A stretch of 24,109 bases of DNA from a virus: IMG/VR virus record IMGVR_UViG_3300042380_000299, positions 1-24,109 of that record, one strand, 5' to 3'. Shown piece after piece: positions 14,497 through 20,949 of this stretch. Position 1 is the first letter of the stretch. Each line of letters begins with the position of its first letter. The notes beneath the pieces were generated by a model that ran no database searches, was not told the DNA's origin, and saw nothing but the letters and a program-made list of their open reading frames with translations. The position numbers were made by a program, and so were the translations under genes.

Positions 14497-15225
14497 ATGA
14501 TGAATATACAAGAAACTTTATTTGAAACACCAAACCAGCAATTGCTTATACACGATGTTATGTGTAGTTGCAGTTTTACAGACGAAAGCCCAAAAGTTCT
14601 TTTTTTTGTGCGTGAGGTTGATTATAAAACAGCTACTAAAATAGTAGTTGAAAACCATTACCTGCATAGACAAGCACCATGCTCAAAAGCATATGGACTG
14701 TTTTGTAAGCAATGTAATAATATTATCGGTGTTGTAATGTATGGTGTAAGTTGCAGTAGCACATTGCTAAAAGGAATTTGTGGCAAAGAAGAACAAAGCA
14801 ACGTTTATGAATTGACAAGGCTTTGGATAAAAGACGGAACGCCAAAGAACACTGAAAGTTTTTTAATTGGCAATACATTAAAGTTGTTGGATAAAGAGAT
14901 AATAGTTTCTTTTGCAGAGATACGGCAAGGACATAACGGAACAGTTTACCAAGCCACAAATTTCCTTTATTGTGGGCTGAGTGTTAAATTTAAAGACCCT
15001 AAAGTAAAAGGATTGGAACACCAACACCACGCAACTTACGCCAATAGAATGACAATGCAGGAGGTAAGGGATAAATATGGAGATGAAAACGTTTACTATG
15101 TTGAAAGACCGAGAAAACACCGATATATTTATTTTAATGCGAAGGGAAAAAGAAAAAAAGAACTTTTGGGAAAATTGAAATACGAAATTTTACCTTACCC
15201 AAAAACTTCATTAGTAGCAGAATGA
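14497..15225 (+). CDS. Mom-like adenine modification protein (GNAT-type)
   Basis: This 242-residue protein resembles the phage Mu Mom family, which modifies adenines in phage DNA and so blocks many host restriction enzymes. Matching blocks: NHYLHR at 53-58, YGLFCKQCNNIIGVVMYG at 66-83, ELTRLWIKDGTPKNTESFLI at 105-124, VSFAEIRQGHNGTVYQATNF at 137-156 with LY at 157-158, and KHRYIYF at 207-213. These correspond to the conserved arginine/tryptophan loop, the QG-H-GTxYQAxxxxY cofactor region and the C-terminal basic motif of the family. The gene is richer in A+T than neighbouring replication genes, suggesting separate acquisition. No Com-like regulator is visible. The start could be the second ATG (14500). 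Confidence 0.7.
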   Translation: MMNIQETLFETPNQQLLIHDVMCSCSFTDESPKVLFFVREVDYKTATKIVVENHYLHRQAPCSKAYGLFCKQCNNIIGVVMYGVSCSSTLLKGICGKEEQSNVYELTRLWIKDGTPKNTESFLIGNTLKLLDKEIIVSFAEIRQGHNGTVYQATNFLYCGLSVKFKDPKVKGLEHQHHATYANRMTMQEVRDKYGDENVYYVERPRKHRYIYFNAKGKRKKELLGKLKYEILPYPKTSLVAE

Positions 15226-15392
15226 TAGCAATTACACATAATGAGTATATTGGCGTTACTCGCAACCAACTGTCTTATATGGTGCATCAGATGGGAGTCA
15301 AGAAAAACCCCAGGATAAAAAAGTTAATGAACCAACAGAGACTAAAACAAGCACATGAAAAACTTAAAGAAAAAAAATATGCTACTAATTGA
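15222..15392 (+). CDS. Small basic hypothetical protein (56 aa)
   Basis: ATG 15222 is in an ATGA overlap with the Mom-like stop; the TGA ends at 15392, inside the next gene. MIAITHNEYIGVTRNQLSYM then KKNPRIKKLMNQQRLKQ and a Lys-rich end give a strongly basic, helical protein. The VTRNQLSYMVHQMGVKKNP stretch could be a helix-turn-helix, so DNA binding near the origin is possible but unproven. Confidence 0.5.
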   Translation: MIAITHNEYIGVTRNQLSYMVHQMGVKKNPRIKKLMNQQRLKQAHEKLKEKKYATN

Positions 15393-15843
15393 CGAACTAT
15401 ACCACCTTTCAAAGGTGCAGAATGATGACATTGTGAAGATCATTGATGATTTTAACCTTCGCAGGAGGTGCAGGAAGCAGGAGTATGTATACAAGAGGTA
15501 TTTCTTGGCGCAGTACATGGTCCGCAGGAGGCACATGACTACAATGCTTGCAGCTTATTACCTGGGTATTGACCATAGTACGGTAGTTTATGGAATCCAA
15601 CAGCATGACTTTTGGTGGAAGCACAACGATCACAGGTACATGGCAGCCATCCATCCGGTGCCACAGCTCCTTAGCGTGACAACCCATGACAACCCTGTGA
15701 CAACTTACGAGGTAAAATATAACGAGGTTGTCACGGAAAAAACAGAGGTAACTATCACAGGTAACTTCCCTCCAAAGTTATTAACAAATTTTGAAAAACC
15801 CTTGACTGGTAAGCAATTAAGCGACATCTTTGCCATGTCATAA
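15355..15843 (+). CDS. DnaA domain IV-like DNA-binding protein, candidate origin-binding initiator
   Basis: This 162-residue protein (a start at 15379 is equally possible) carries the DnaA C-terminal DNA-binding signature. RRRHMTTMLAAYYLGIDHST at 57-76, with HSTVVYGIQ following, matches the domain IV pattern in which D-H-S/A-T-V contacts the DnaA box. The AAA+ ATPase part of DnaA is absent, so it binds DNA but cannot itself melt it. N-terminal residues 1-45 are basic and helical. The C-terminal region is Thr/Val-rich, and its codons contain four of the GTTGTCAC repeats. Position beside the repeat cluster and just upstream of the primase-helicase suggests it marks the phage origin. A plain transcription regulator is the alternative. 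Confidence 0.65.
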   Translation: MKNLKKKNMLLIDELYHLSKVQNDDIVKIIDDFNLRRRCRKQEYVYKRYFLAQYMVRRRHMTTMLAAYYLGIDHSTVVYGIQQHDFWWKHNDHRYMAAIHPVPQLLSVTTHDNPVTTYEVKYNEVVTEKTEVTITGNFPPKLLTNFEKPLTGKQLSDIFAMS

Positions 15844-16088
15844 TATAAGGGTTAATACGTCAGGGGGCTTCGGCTCCCTTTCTTTTTGCCCCTGCGTGAC
15901 GACGTGACAACCCATTTGCATATGAGCCATATATTTAATACGAGTATATTCACCCCCCAAAAAGTTGGTTTTGAGTTGTCACGTTGTCACGGAAATAAAA
16001 GAAACCCAATACTGGCGTGGCTTATAGGCGTGACAACTACCCCATTTGAGTTGTCACGGAGTTGTCACGGTTGTCACGGAGTTGTCAC
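15676..16088. repeat. GTTGTCAC iteron cluster, candidate replication origin
   Basis: Eleven exact copies of GTTGTCAC lie in 413 bases. Plus-strand copies start at 15727, 15975, 15983, 16050, 16061, 16070 and 16081; minus-strand copies (GTGACAAC) start at 15676, 15697, 15904 and 16030. Near copies are at 15686 and 15896. The last four plus-strand copies are spaced 11, 9 and 11 bases, about one helix turn each, and are followed by a strongly AT-rich stretch (16089-16112). Iterons plus AT-rich DNA between a DnaA-like gene and a primase-helicase gene is the classic origin layout. The 15897-16049 interval otherwise contains no convincing gene. Confidence 0.65.
15862..15887 (+). terminator. Strong Rho-independent terminator with TTCG loop
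   Basis: Stem AGGGGGC / GCTCCCT (one G-U pair) with a TTCG tetraloop, followed by TTCTTTTT. It lies 18 bases after the DnaA-like gene and separates that operon from the origin and primase operon. Confidence 0.9.
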
Positions 16089-16113
16089 GAATTAGAATTA
16101 TTTAATATATTTG
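16082..16113 (+). promoter_or_regulatory. Promoter TTG-N21-TATATTTG overlapping the last iteron
   Basis: The -33 TTG (16082-16084) lies inside the last GTTGTCAC copy, and the -7 TATATTTG is at 16106-16113. The primase ATG follows only 5 bases later (16119), so the transcript may be leaderless or nearly so. Binding of the iteron protein would cover the -33 box, which suggests autoregulation of primase-helicase expression. Confidence 0.65.
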
Positions 16114-16118
16114 TAACC

Positions 16119-18443
16119 ATGTATAACCCTTACATTTCAATTTTCAAAAGTCTCTACAATTCTAAAGAGACTCCCTTCTCTATTAAGGCAATAGAGGTAC
16201 ATAACAGGATACAGGTAGGCACACCTGAATTAATTAGTAAGATAAAGGCCATACGGAAGGGCAACAATGAGCTCAAGAATACACTCATGGCAATCATGTT
16301 CAATGGAACATTCAGTGAACGGAAGGATGATGGACTTGTTGAGCACTCAGGGCTGTGCATCCTGGACTTTGATAAGTACCCCGATGCTGATACCATGGCA
16401 GCAGAACGCAAAAGGCTGATTGAGGACAAGTATACCTATATGCTTTTCACCTCACCAAGTGGTAAGGGCCTAAAGGTAGTGATTAGGATACCTCAATGCG
16501 ATAAGGTAGAACACCGGAGGAGGTTCAGCCACTATGAACAGTACATCAATAGTGAGTATTTTGATACCTCCAACAAGAATATCAGCAGGGTGTGCTTTGA
16601 AAGCTATGACCCCGAGGCATACCTGAATGAGTTTGCAGCCATCTACACTGGCATTGTGGAGGATACAGGCTACCACCGAAGTGAATACACCCCCAAGGTC
16701 ATTGTAACCAATGAGAACCGCATCATTGAGAAGGTGCTCAAGTTCAACCATGGTGATTTCAAGGAGGGCAACCGGGCAAATTACATCTACAAGGTAGCCT
16801 GTTGCCTATGCGAGTACTCTATTCCCCTCACCACTGCGGAGAATACACTACTACAATTCACGCAGGAAGGATTTGGAGCTACCGAGATAACTAATACCGT
16901 GCGAAATGCATATAAGCAGGCTCAATTTGGGCTCAAGGTATTTGAGGATGTGGAGGCCATCCAAGGGATTAAAAATAAACTCAAGCAAGGAATAGCTCCT
17001 GAAGACATTAGCAAGCAACTCAGCGTATCTAAGGATGATATTAAGGCTATTCAAAAGGAGGAGGATATATTTTGGGAGGTAAAAAAAAACACCGTTAACA
17101 TCATTCCTAACAAGTATGCTGCATGGCTTCATAAGCAAGGCTTCGCTAAGTACTATCCGGAACGTTCTAATAACCCCATCTTTGTCTACATAACAGAGAA
17201 CAAGGTCCAGGAAAGCTCGGTGGAAAAGATAAAAGATCATGTACTGACCTATCTAATGGAGCGTGAACTGATGGATGTGTACAACCATTGTGCTAAGAGC
17301 TCGCAACTATTCACACCTGGGCACCTTAATATGCTTGACAGCATTGATATGCGTATCCTTCAGGACTCCAAGAATGAATGTTACCTACCATTTACCAATG
17401 GGGTGGCAGTGATCACTAAGAATAAGGTCAAGCTACTGAGCTACATTGATATTGATGGTTACATTTGGAGAGACCAAATAATCCCGAGAGAGTTCAAAGT
17501 GGAGGATACCTATGAGAATAACTTTCAGGATTTCGTTAACAAAATATCGGCACAGGACCCCAACCGCATCAAGTCTATGAGAACCACCATAGGGTACCTG
17601 TTGCACACCTACAAGGATAAGGCAGACCAAAAGGCAGTTATCTTCAATGATGAGGAGATTGATGACAATCCAAACGGAGGTAGTGGTAAGAGTCTCATGC
17701 TCACAGCCCTTGGCCACATCCGTAAGATTGTCAAAATTGATGGTAAGCTCTTCAATCCAGGTAAGAATGATTTTGCCTATTCAAGGGTTAACCCTGATAC
17801 TCAAGTCTTGGCCTTCGATGATGTCAAAAAGCACTTTAACTTTGAGCAGTTATTCTCACTGATCACTGAGGGTATTCCTGTCAACCGCAAGAACAAGGAT
17901 GAGTACTACATCCCATATGAGCGAAGCCCTAAAATAGTGATAACGACCAACTATGTGATAGCAGGAGCAGGGGGAAGTCATGACCGCAGGAGGCATGAGG
18001 TTGAGTTCAACCAATACTTCAATGCTAACCATAGCCCCATTGATGAGTATGGGTGCAAGCTATTCGACCAATGGACACAGGAGGAGTGGAGCTACTTCGA
18101 TAACTACATGATTGATAATATCAAGTACTACCTTGAGCATGGGCTGTACCAAACCACAGGAATCAACAGCGACATTAAGAAATTCATCCAAAACACCTGC
18201 AAGGAGTTCTATGACTTCGTGGAGGATACACCCCTCACTGCGGATGGTTCCCACTTGCACCGGTACAAAGGACTCATGCAACAATTCCAGGAAGAGACCA
18301 ATGGCTTCAAGGATTTGAAACCTCAAGTCTTTGCTCGATGGATTGATTGCTATGCAACTCACATGAAATATAAATTAACTAAACACCGTAACCATGAAGG
18401 CCGCCATTTCTACCTTACTCCTACTCATCCTGTTAAGCTGTAA
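16119..18443 (+). CDS. Primase-helicase (VirE_N/BT4734-like AEP primase + SF3/D5-like helicase)
   Basis: This 774-residue protein starts at ATG 16119, behind the promoter; the frame is open from 16062, but that part is iteron DNA. Residues about 15-180 resemble the VirE_N/BT4734-like domain, an archaeo-eukaryotic primase relative, with CILDFDK at 80-86, SPSGKGLKVV at 112-121 and RVCFESYDPE at 157-166. A primase C-terminal helical segment follows near 200-260 (GNRANYIYKVACCLCEYSIP). The helicase part has Walker A GGSGKS at 520-525, Walker B LAFDD at 564-568 and sensor-type TTN at 609-611, as in DUF5906/D5-like SF3 helicases. It would make primers and unwind phage DNA at the adjacent origin. 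Confidence 0.85.
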   Translation: MYNPYISIFKSLYNSKETPFSIKAIEVHNRIQVGTPELISKIKAIRKGNNELKNTLMAIMFNGTFSERKDDGLVEHSGLCILDFDKYPDADTMAAERKRLIEDKYTYMLFTSPSGKGLKVVIRIPQCDKVEHRRRFSHYEQYINSEYFDTSNKNISRVCFESYDPEAYLNEFAAIYTGIVEDTGYHRSEYTPKVIVTNENRIIEKVLKFNHGDFKEGNRANYIYKVACCLCEYSIPLTTAENTLLQFTQEGFGATEITNTVRNAYKQAQFGLKVFEDVEAIQGIKNKLKQGIAPEDISKQLSVSKDDIKAIQKEEDIFWEVKKNTVNIIPNKYAAWLHKQGFAKYYPERSNNPIFVYITENKVQESSVEKIKDHVLTYLMERELMDVYNHCAKSSQLFTPGHLNMLDSIDMRILQDSKNECYLPFTNGVAVITKNKVKLLSYIDIDGYIWRDQIIPREFKVEDTYENNFQDFVNKISAQDPNRIKSMRTTIGYLLHTYKDKADQKAVIFNDEEIDDNPNGGSGKSLMLTALGHIRKIVKIDGKLFNPGKNDFAYSRVNPDTQVLAFDDVKKHFNFEQLFSLITEGIPVNRKNKDEYYIPYERSPKIVITTNYVIAGAGGSHDRRRHEVEFNQYFNANHSPIDEYGCKLFDQWTQEEWSYFDNYMIDNIKYYLEHGLYQTTGINSDIKKFIQNTCKEFYDFVEDTPLTADGSHLHRYKGLMQQFQEETNGFKDLKPQVFARWIDCYATHMKYKLTKHRNHEGRHFYLTPTHPVKL

Positions 18444-18627
18444 GAGCTCAGCAAAATGTGATGCATATAGCATCCGAGGATATGATTACATCCAAGTGAT
18501 TGGATATACAGATACAGTACCTACCCTTGGAGAGGAGGAGCTACACCTACCACCTGGTGAGTACATCATTAAGGCATGGAAAGGAGAGGAGATAACATAT
18601 ATACGCTATGAAAAAAGAACACAGTAA
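18394..18627 (+). CDS. Small phage-encoded lipoprotein (77 aa)
   Basis: The gene starts inside the end of the primase-helicase gene in another frame (50-base overlap) and overlaps the next gene by 20 bases. MKAAISTLLLLILLSC is a lipoprotein signal with lipobox L-L-S-C (Cys16). The mature part, about 61 residues, has beta-like text (SIRGYDYIQVIGYTDTVPTL, GEYIIKAWKGEEITYIRYEK). As an early gene set among replication genes it is probably not a spanin. Small phage lipoproteins made early often block superinfection, which is a reasonable hypothesis here. No specific family recognised. Confidence 0.6.
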   Translation: MKAAISTLLLLILLSCKSSAKCDAYSIRGYDYIQVIGYTDTVPTLGEEELHLPPGEYIIKAWKGEEITYIRYEKRTQ

Positions 18628-19060
18628 AACACTACACGATCTCAAAGTGTGTAAGATGCTAAGTAAGTGCCCTACATATCCTGTTAACTATATACCTAAA
18701 ACTATGTACAAAGACTCAACGGCCAACGGCCTAACCAAAGCTATCTGTGACTGGATTAACCTGCATGGATACCAGGCTGAACGTATCAATACCATGGGTG
18801 TGGCACGTACTAAGTACCGAACTGATGGCTCAGTGGCAGGCATTCAATGGACTAAAGGCACCTCTACTGCAGGGAGTGCTGATATATCTGCTACCATCAA
18901 GGGCAGAAGTGTTAAGATAGAGGTCAAAATAGGCAAGGATAGGCAATCAGAGGCACAGAAGAGATACCAGGAGATGATTGAGAGGGCAGGGGGTGTGTAT
19001 ATTATCGCAAAAAATTTTGATGAATTTGTTGAATGGTACAATAATTTTGTATCTTTGTAA
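18608..19060 (+). CDS. VRR-NUC-like nuclease (PD-(D/E)xK fold)
   Basis: This 150-residue protein, from ATG 18608, has helix LTKAICDWINLHGYQAERI at 42-60, then GTSTAGSADISATIKGRSVK with Asp92 and IEVKIGKDRQSEAQKRYQEM with Glu105, Lys107 and Gln117. The order G-S-x-D, then E-x-K, then Q-x-x-x-Q is that of VRR-NUC/Holliday-junction-resolvase-type PD-(D/E)xK nucleases found in phage replication modules. The C-terminal GGVYIIAKNFDEFVEWYN completes the fold. The last codons contain the promoter of the ERF gene. It probably resolves branched DNA or flaps during recombination-dependent replication. Confidence 0.7.
   Translation: MKKEHSKTLHDLKVCKMLSKCPTYPVNYIPKTMYKDSTANGLTKAICDWINLHGYQAERINTMGVARTKYRTDGSVAGIQWTKGTSTAGSADISATIKGRSVKIEVKIGKDRQSEAQKRYQEMIERAGGVYIIAKNFDEFVEWYNNFVSL
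19025..19057 (+). promoter_or_regulatory. Promoter TTTG-N21-TATCTTTG for the recombination genes
   Basis: The -33 TTTG (19025-19028) and -7 TATCTTTG (19050-19057) match the TAnnTTTG consensus, inside the end of the nuclease gene. The ERF start (19079) follows 21 bases later. An alternative -33 TTG gives an 18-base spacer. Confidence 0.65.
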
Positions 19061-19078
19061 AAATTAAACCCTTTTAAT

Positions 19079-19615
19079 ATGACAACAAGAGTAAAAAAAG
19101 AGGAGGTAGTACCTCAGGCAGCAAGCCTAAACATCTACCAAAAGCTACACCTGGCTAAGCAGTCAATGGGTAAGGTAATTAAGAATGCCACCAACCCCCA
19201 TTTGAAGCGTAACTATGCCGACATTAACAGCATTATTGATACGGTTGAGCCTATTCTCCTGGATCATGGTCTGCTGTTGATACAGCCTATCATTGATGAT
19301 AAGGTATATACTATTATTGTGGATATCGAAACAGGTGATAAGTTAGAGAGTTACCTTACATTGCCTCCAATTACAGATGCCCAAAAGCTCGGAGGAGCCT
19401 GCACGTACTTTCGCAGGTATACATTGGTTAACCTGTGTTGTTTGCAAGCCATTGATGATGATGGCCATGAGGCTTCAAGAGCACCCAAGGCTAAGCCTAC
19501 CCTAACACCTGACAGGTTCAATAGTGCACTTCAAGCTATCCAAGATGGCAGATACACCGTTGAGGACCTTAGAGCTACCTATTCACTAACCAAAGAGCAG
19601 GAGGCACAGCTATGA
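19079..19615 (+). CDS. ERF-family single-strand annealing protein
   Basis: This 178-residue protein starts at ATG 19079, after an 18-base AT-rich gap. Family blocks: KRNYADINSIIDTVEPILLD at 43-62, GLLLIQP at 64-70, ETGDKLESYLTL at 84-95, and GGACTYFRRYTLVNLCCLQA at 105-124 followed by IDDDGHEA. These match the ERF recombinase family, which binds and anneals single-stranded DNA. The C-terminal part (TPDRFNSALQAIQDGRYTVE) is a helical tail. The ATGA overlap with the exonuclease indicates that annealing protein and exonuclease act as a pair. Confidence 0.85.
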   Translation: MTTRVKKEEVVPQAASLNIYQKLHLAKQSMGKVIKNATNPHLKRNYADINSIIDTVEPILLDHGLLLIQPIIDDKVYTIIVDIETGDKLESYLTLPPITDAQKLGGACTYFRRYTLVNLCCLQAIDDDGHEASRAPKAKPTLTPDRFNSALQAIQDGRYTVEDLRATYSLTKEQEAQL

Positions 19616-20235
19616 AGTTCAGAGCATCACAATTAGGTAAGCTAATGACCTCCTCCAGGACTAAGGGGGAGGTATTAGGTCAGACTGCCAAGAGCTACAT
19701 CATTGAGCAGGCTAAGCAGGACTTCTATGGGTACCGTACTCAGCTCATGAATAAGTACGTTCTCAAGGGCATAGAGCAGGAACAGGACTCTATTGACCTT
19801 CTCAATGGGGTAAGGTTCCAAAACTACGTTAAAAACGAGCAGAGGGAAGAAAATGAGTATTTGACAGGATGCTGTGATATTATCACGGAGGATAGCATCA
19901 TTGATATCAAGAGCTCATGGTCACTTGAGACCTTCCCTGCTACCACATTTGAGCTGAAGGATCTTAACGACTATGAGTGGCAGGGTAGAGCATATATGTA
20001 CCTGTACGATAAGCCTACCTTTGAACTGTGTTATGTGATGGTATCAACCCATCCCGAGCTCCTTAGTCAATTTGACCCCATTGATATCCATGAGGTAGAT
20101 CACATTGATCCTGCGAAAAGAATTACATCCATCACCTTTGAAAGAGATAAGGAGATAGAGATACAGATGGCTGAGAGATTAATCCTAGCTACTGAATTCT
20201 ATAACGAAGTATTAACCCAATTAAAAAATAAATAA
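19612..20235 (+). CDS. YqaJ-like recombination exonuclease (PD-(D/E)xK)
   Basis: This 207-residue protein opens with FRASQLGKLMTSSRTKGEVL, the typical YqaJ/lambda-exonuclease N-terminal helix. Catalytic text: KGIEQEQDSI near 52-61 (Glu), LTGCCDIITEDSIIDIKSSW at 84-103 with Asp89, Asp98 and Lys100, then YEWQGRAYMYLY at 121-132 with Gln124. This order is that of 5'-3' exonucleases that resect double-stranded ends for annealing by an ERF or Bet partner, encoded immediately upstream. It is coupled to the ERF gene (ATGA) and to the next gene (TAATG). Confidence 0.85.
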   Translation: MKFRASQLGKLMTSSRTKGEVLGQTAKSYIIEQAKQDFYGYRTQLMNKYVLKGIEQEQDSIDLLNGVRFQNYVKNEQREENEYLTGCCDIITEDSIIDIKSSWSLETFPATTFELKDLNDYEWQGRAYMYLYDKPTFELCYVMVSTHPELLSQFDPIDIHEVDHIDPAKRITSITFERDKEIEIQMAERLILATEFYNEVLTQLKNK

Positions 20236-20444
20236 TGAAAACAAGAGAAGAATTTTTTGAGGCAGCAGTGATAGCTGCCATGGAGGGCCTACTGGCTGGA
20301 TCAGGACATTACCGGGATGAGTTCATAAAAAACCCATTCGAGTATGTTGCTACATCTGCTAGAGAATATGCTGCAGAGTTAACTGATTTAATATATGGTC
20401 CTCCTATTGATTTTCCTAATGAACATATATTCGGTAAGCAGTAA
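20235..20444 (+). CDS. Small hypothetical phage protein (69 aa)
   Basis: ATG 20235 overlaps the exonuclease stop (TAATG). The acidic helical product has MKTREEFFEAAVIAAMEGLL and ATSAREYAAELTDLIYGPP, a pattern seen in small phage early proteins of unknown function. Its stop TAA (20442-20444) shares an A with an ATG at 20444 that was the original start of the next gene, now cut by cassette B. Confidence 0.6.
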   Translation: MKTREEFFEAAVIAAMEGLLAGSGHYRDEFIKNPFEYVATSAREYAAELTDLIYGPPIDFPNEHIFGKQ

Positions 20445-20454
20445 TGAACATAAC
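20444..20454 (+). pseudogene. 5' remnant of the MazG-like gene, cut by cassette B
   Basis: ATG AAC ATA AC in a TAATG overlap with the preceding gene. The current frame runs on into the cassette for about 17 more codons and stops at 20506. Joining 20454 to 20739 gives ATG AAC ATA ACA CAT GAC AAC, in frame with the gene body at 20728-20949. The native gene therefore coded for about 72 residues starting MNITHDNG. Confidence 0.7.
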
Positions 20455-20581
20455 GTTTTCGGGCTTTGTGACCCGTTGGCGATTTAAACCGCAAATGTTA
20501 AATTGAAAAACAAAACTTGATATGAGTACAAATGATGAATTGAAAAACAAAACCGCCAATGGCACAAAACCCGTGTTATGT
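20448..20581 (+). repeat. attC-like quasi-palindromic site B
   Basis: ACATAAC (20448-20454) and GTTATGT (20575-20581) are exact inverse copies. Inside them are a GTTTT spacer and arm CGGGCTTTGTG (20460-20470), mirrored by CACAAAACCCG (20563-20573) plus a single T; the arms match at 10 of 11 bases. A further inner pair TTGGCG / CGCCAA extends the structure around a loop of about 70 bases. Core, spacer, arm and loop follow the attC plan (R'', L'', loop, L', R'), with the same GTTTT and T spacers as site A. The start of the cassette gene lies in the loop. Confidence 0.6.
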
Positions 20582-20738
20582 GAAGGGCTTAATGACCAAA
20601 CAACTACTGAAATAGAAAGATTGATATGGGATATACTTGACAAGTATCAGGTCAATCCGATGCAACAACCAAACTTAACGATAGAAATTTTGAAAACTTG
20701 TGAAGCTTATTTGCAACGTCAACAGCCTTGCACATAAC
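20455..20738 (+). mobile_element. Cassette B: integron-like gene cassette inserted in a phage gene
   Basis: This 284-base insertion is bounded by a direct repeat ACATAAC (20448-20454 and 20732-20738). Precise removal restores the split gene in frame with an ATG in a TAATG overlap. GTGTTATGTG (20573-20582) and CACATAACAC (20731-20740) are perfect 10-base inverse copies around the cassette body. It contains one attC-like site and one gene. On the minus strand it reads G, TTATGT, cargo, ACATAAC, arms, AAAAC, G, TTATGT, the structure of an integrated cassette. Breakpoints can slide within the 7-base repeat. Confidence 0.7.
20522..20737 (+). CDS. Cassette B cargo, hypothetical protein (71 aa)
   Basis: ATG 20522 lies in the loop of attC-like site B, so about the first 20 residues (MSTNDELKNKTANGTKPVLC) are encoded by the recombination site itself, and the unique part follows (LNDQTTTEIERLIWDILDKY, TIEILKTCEAYLQRQQPCT). 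The unique part is a small acidic helical protein. I associate the ANGTKPVL-type N-terminus with other small Bacteroidota proteins whose genes begin in similar sites, but this is from memory. The stop is inside the closing core. Function unknown. Confidence 0.55.
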   Translation: MSTNDELKNKTANGTKPVLCEGLNDQTTTEIERLIWDILDKYQVNPMQQPNLTIEILKTCEAYLQRQQPCT

Positions 20739-20949
20739 ACATGACAACGGTACCATACAGCAGGAGGACACTATCCTCCTTGCTGTCATGGCTAAGTACT
20801 ATGAGCGTTCAAAGAGAGGGCAGGCTAAGTACGGTACCAACCTGGACAGGACAGACGTTGATTTATTAGGATGGCTTGACCATCTCCAGGAGGAGCTGAT
20901 GGATGCGACTCTGTATATTGAGAAACTAAAAAAGGACTTAGCAGAATAA
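20728..20949 (+). CDS. MazG-like/phage early protein, 5' end displaced by cassette B
   Basis: The body reads HITHDNGTIQQEDTILLAVM, AKYYERSKRGQAKYGTNLDR and a helical end with LGWLDHLQEELMDATLYIEK. The R-x-x-x-YG-x-xLDR...LxWLxHLxEELxDAxxY pattern resembles small MazG-like phage proteins related to nucleotide pyrophosphohydrolases, with acidic metal-binding residues in the EELMD helix. Because cassette B separates the native ATG (20444) from the body, the only start near the 5' end is TTG 20728 inside the cassette edge. It may thus still be made from TTG, or may be silenced. Classification as MazG-like is moderately supported. Confidence 0.55.
   Translation: MHITHDNGTIQQEDTILLAVMAKYYERSKRGQAKYGTNLDRTDVDLLGWLDHLQEELMDATLYIEKLKKDLAE

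Noticed and set aside
15886-16095. Possible 69-residue gene in the origin region
   Set aside because: Its sequence is mostly repeat-derived (SRCHG-type peptide repeats from the iterons) with no independent coding signal.
16062-16118. Longer N-terminus for the primase-helicase
   Set aside because: These codons are the iterons and promoter; ATG 16119 sits just after the -7 box and begins the recognisable domain.
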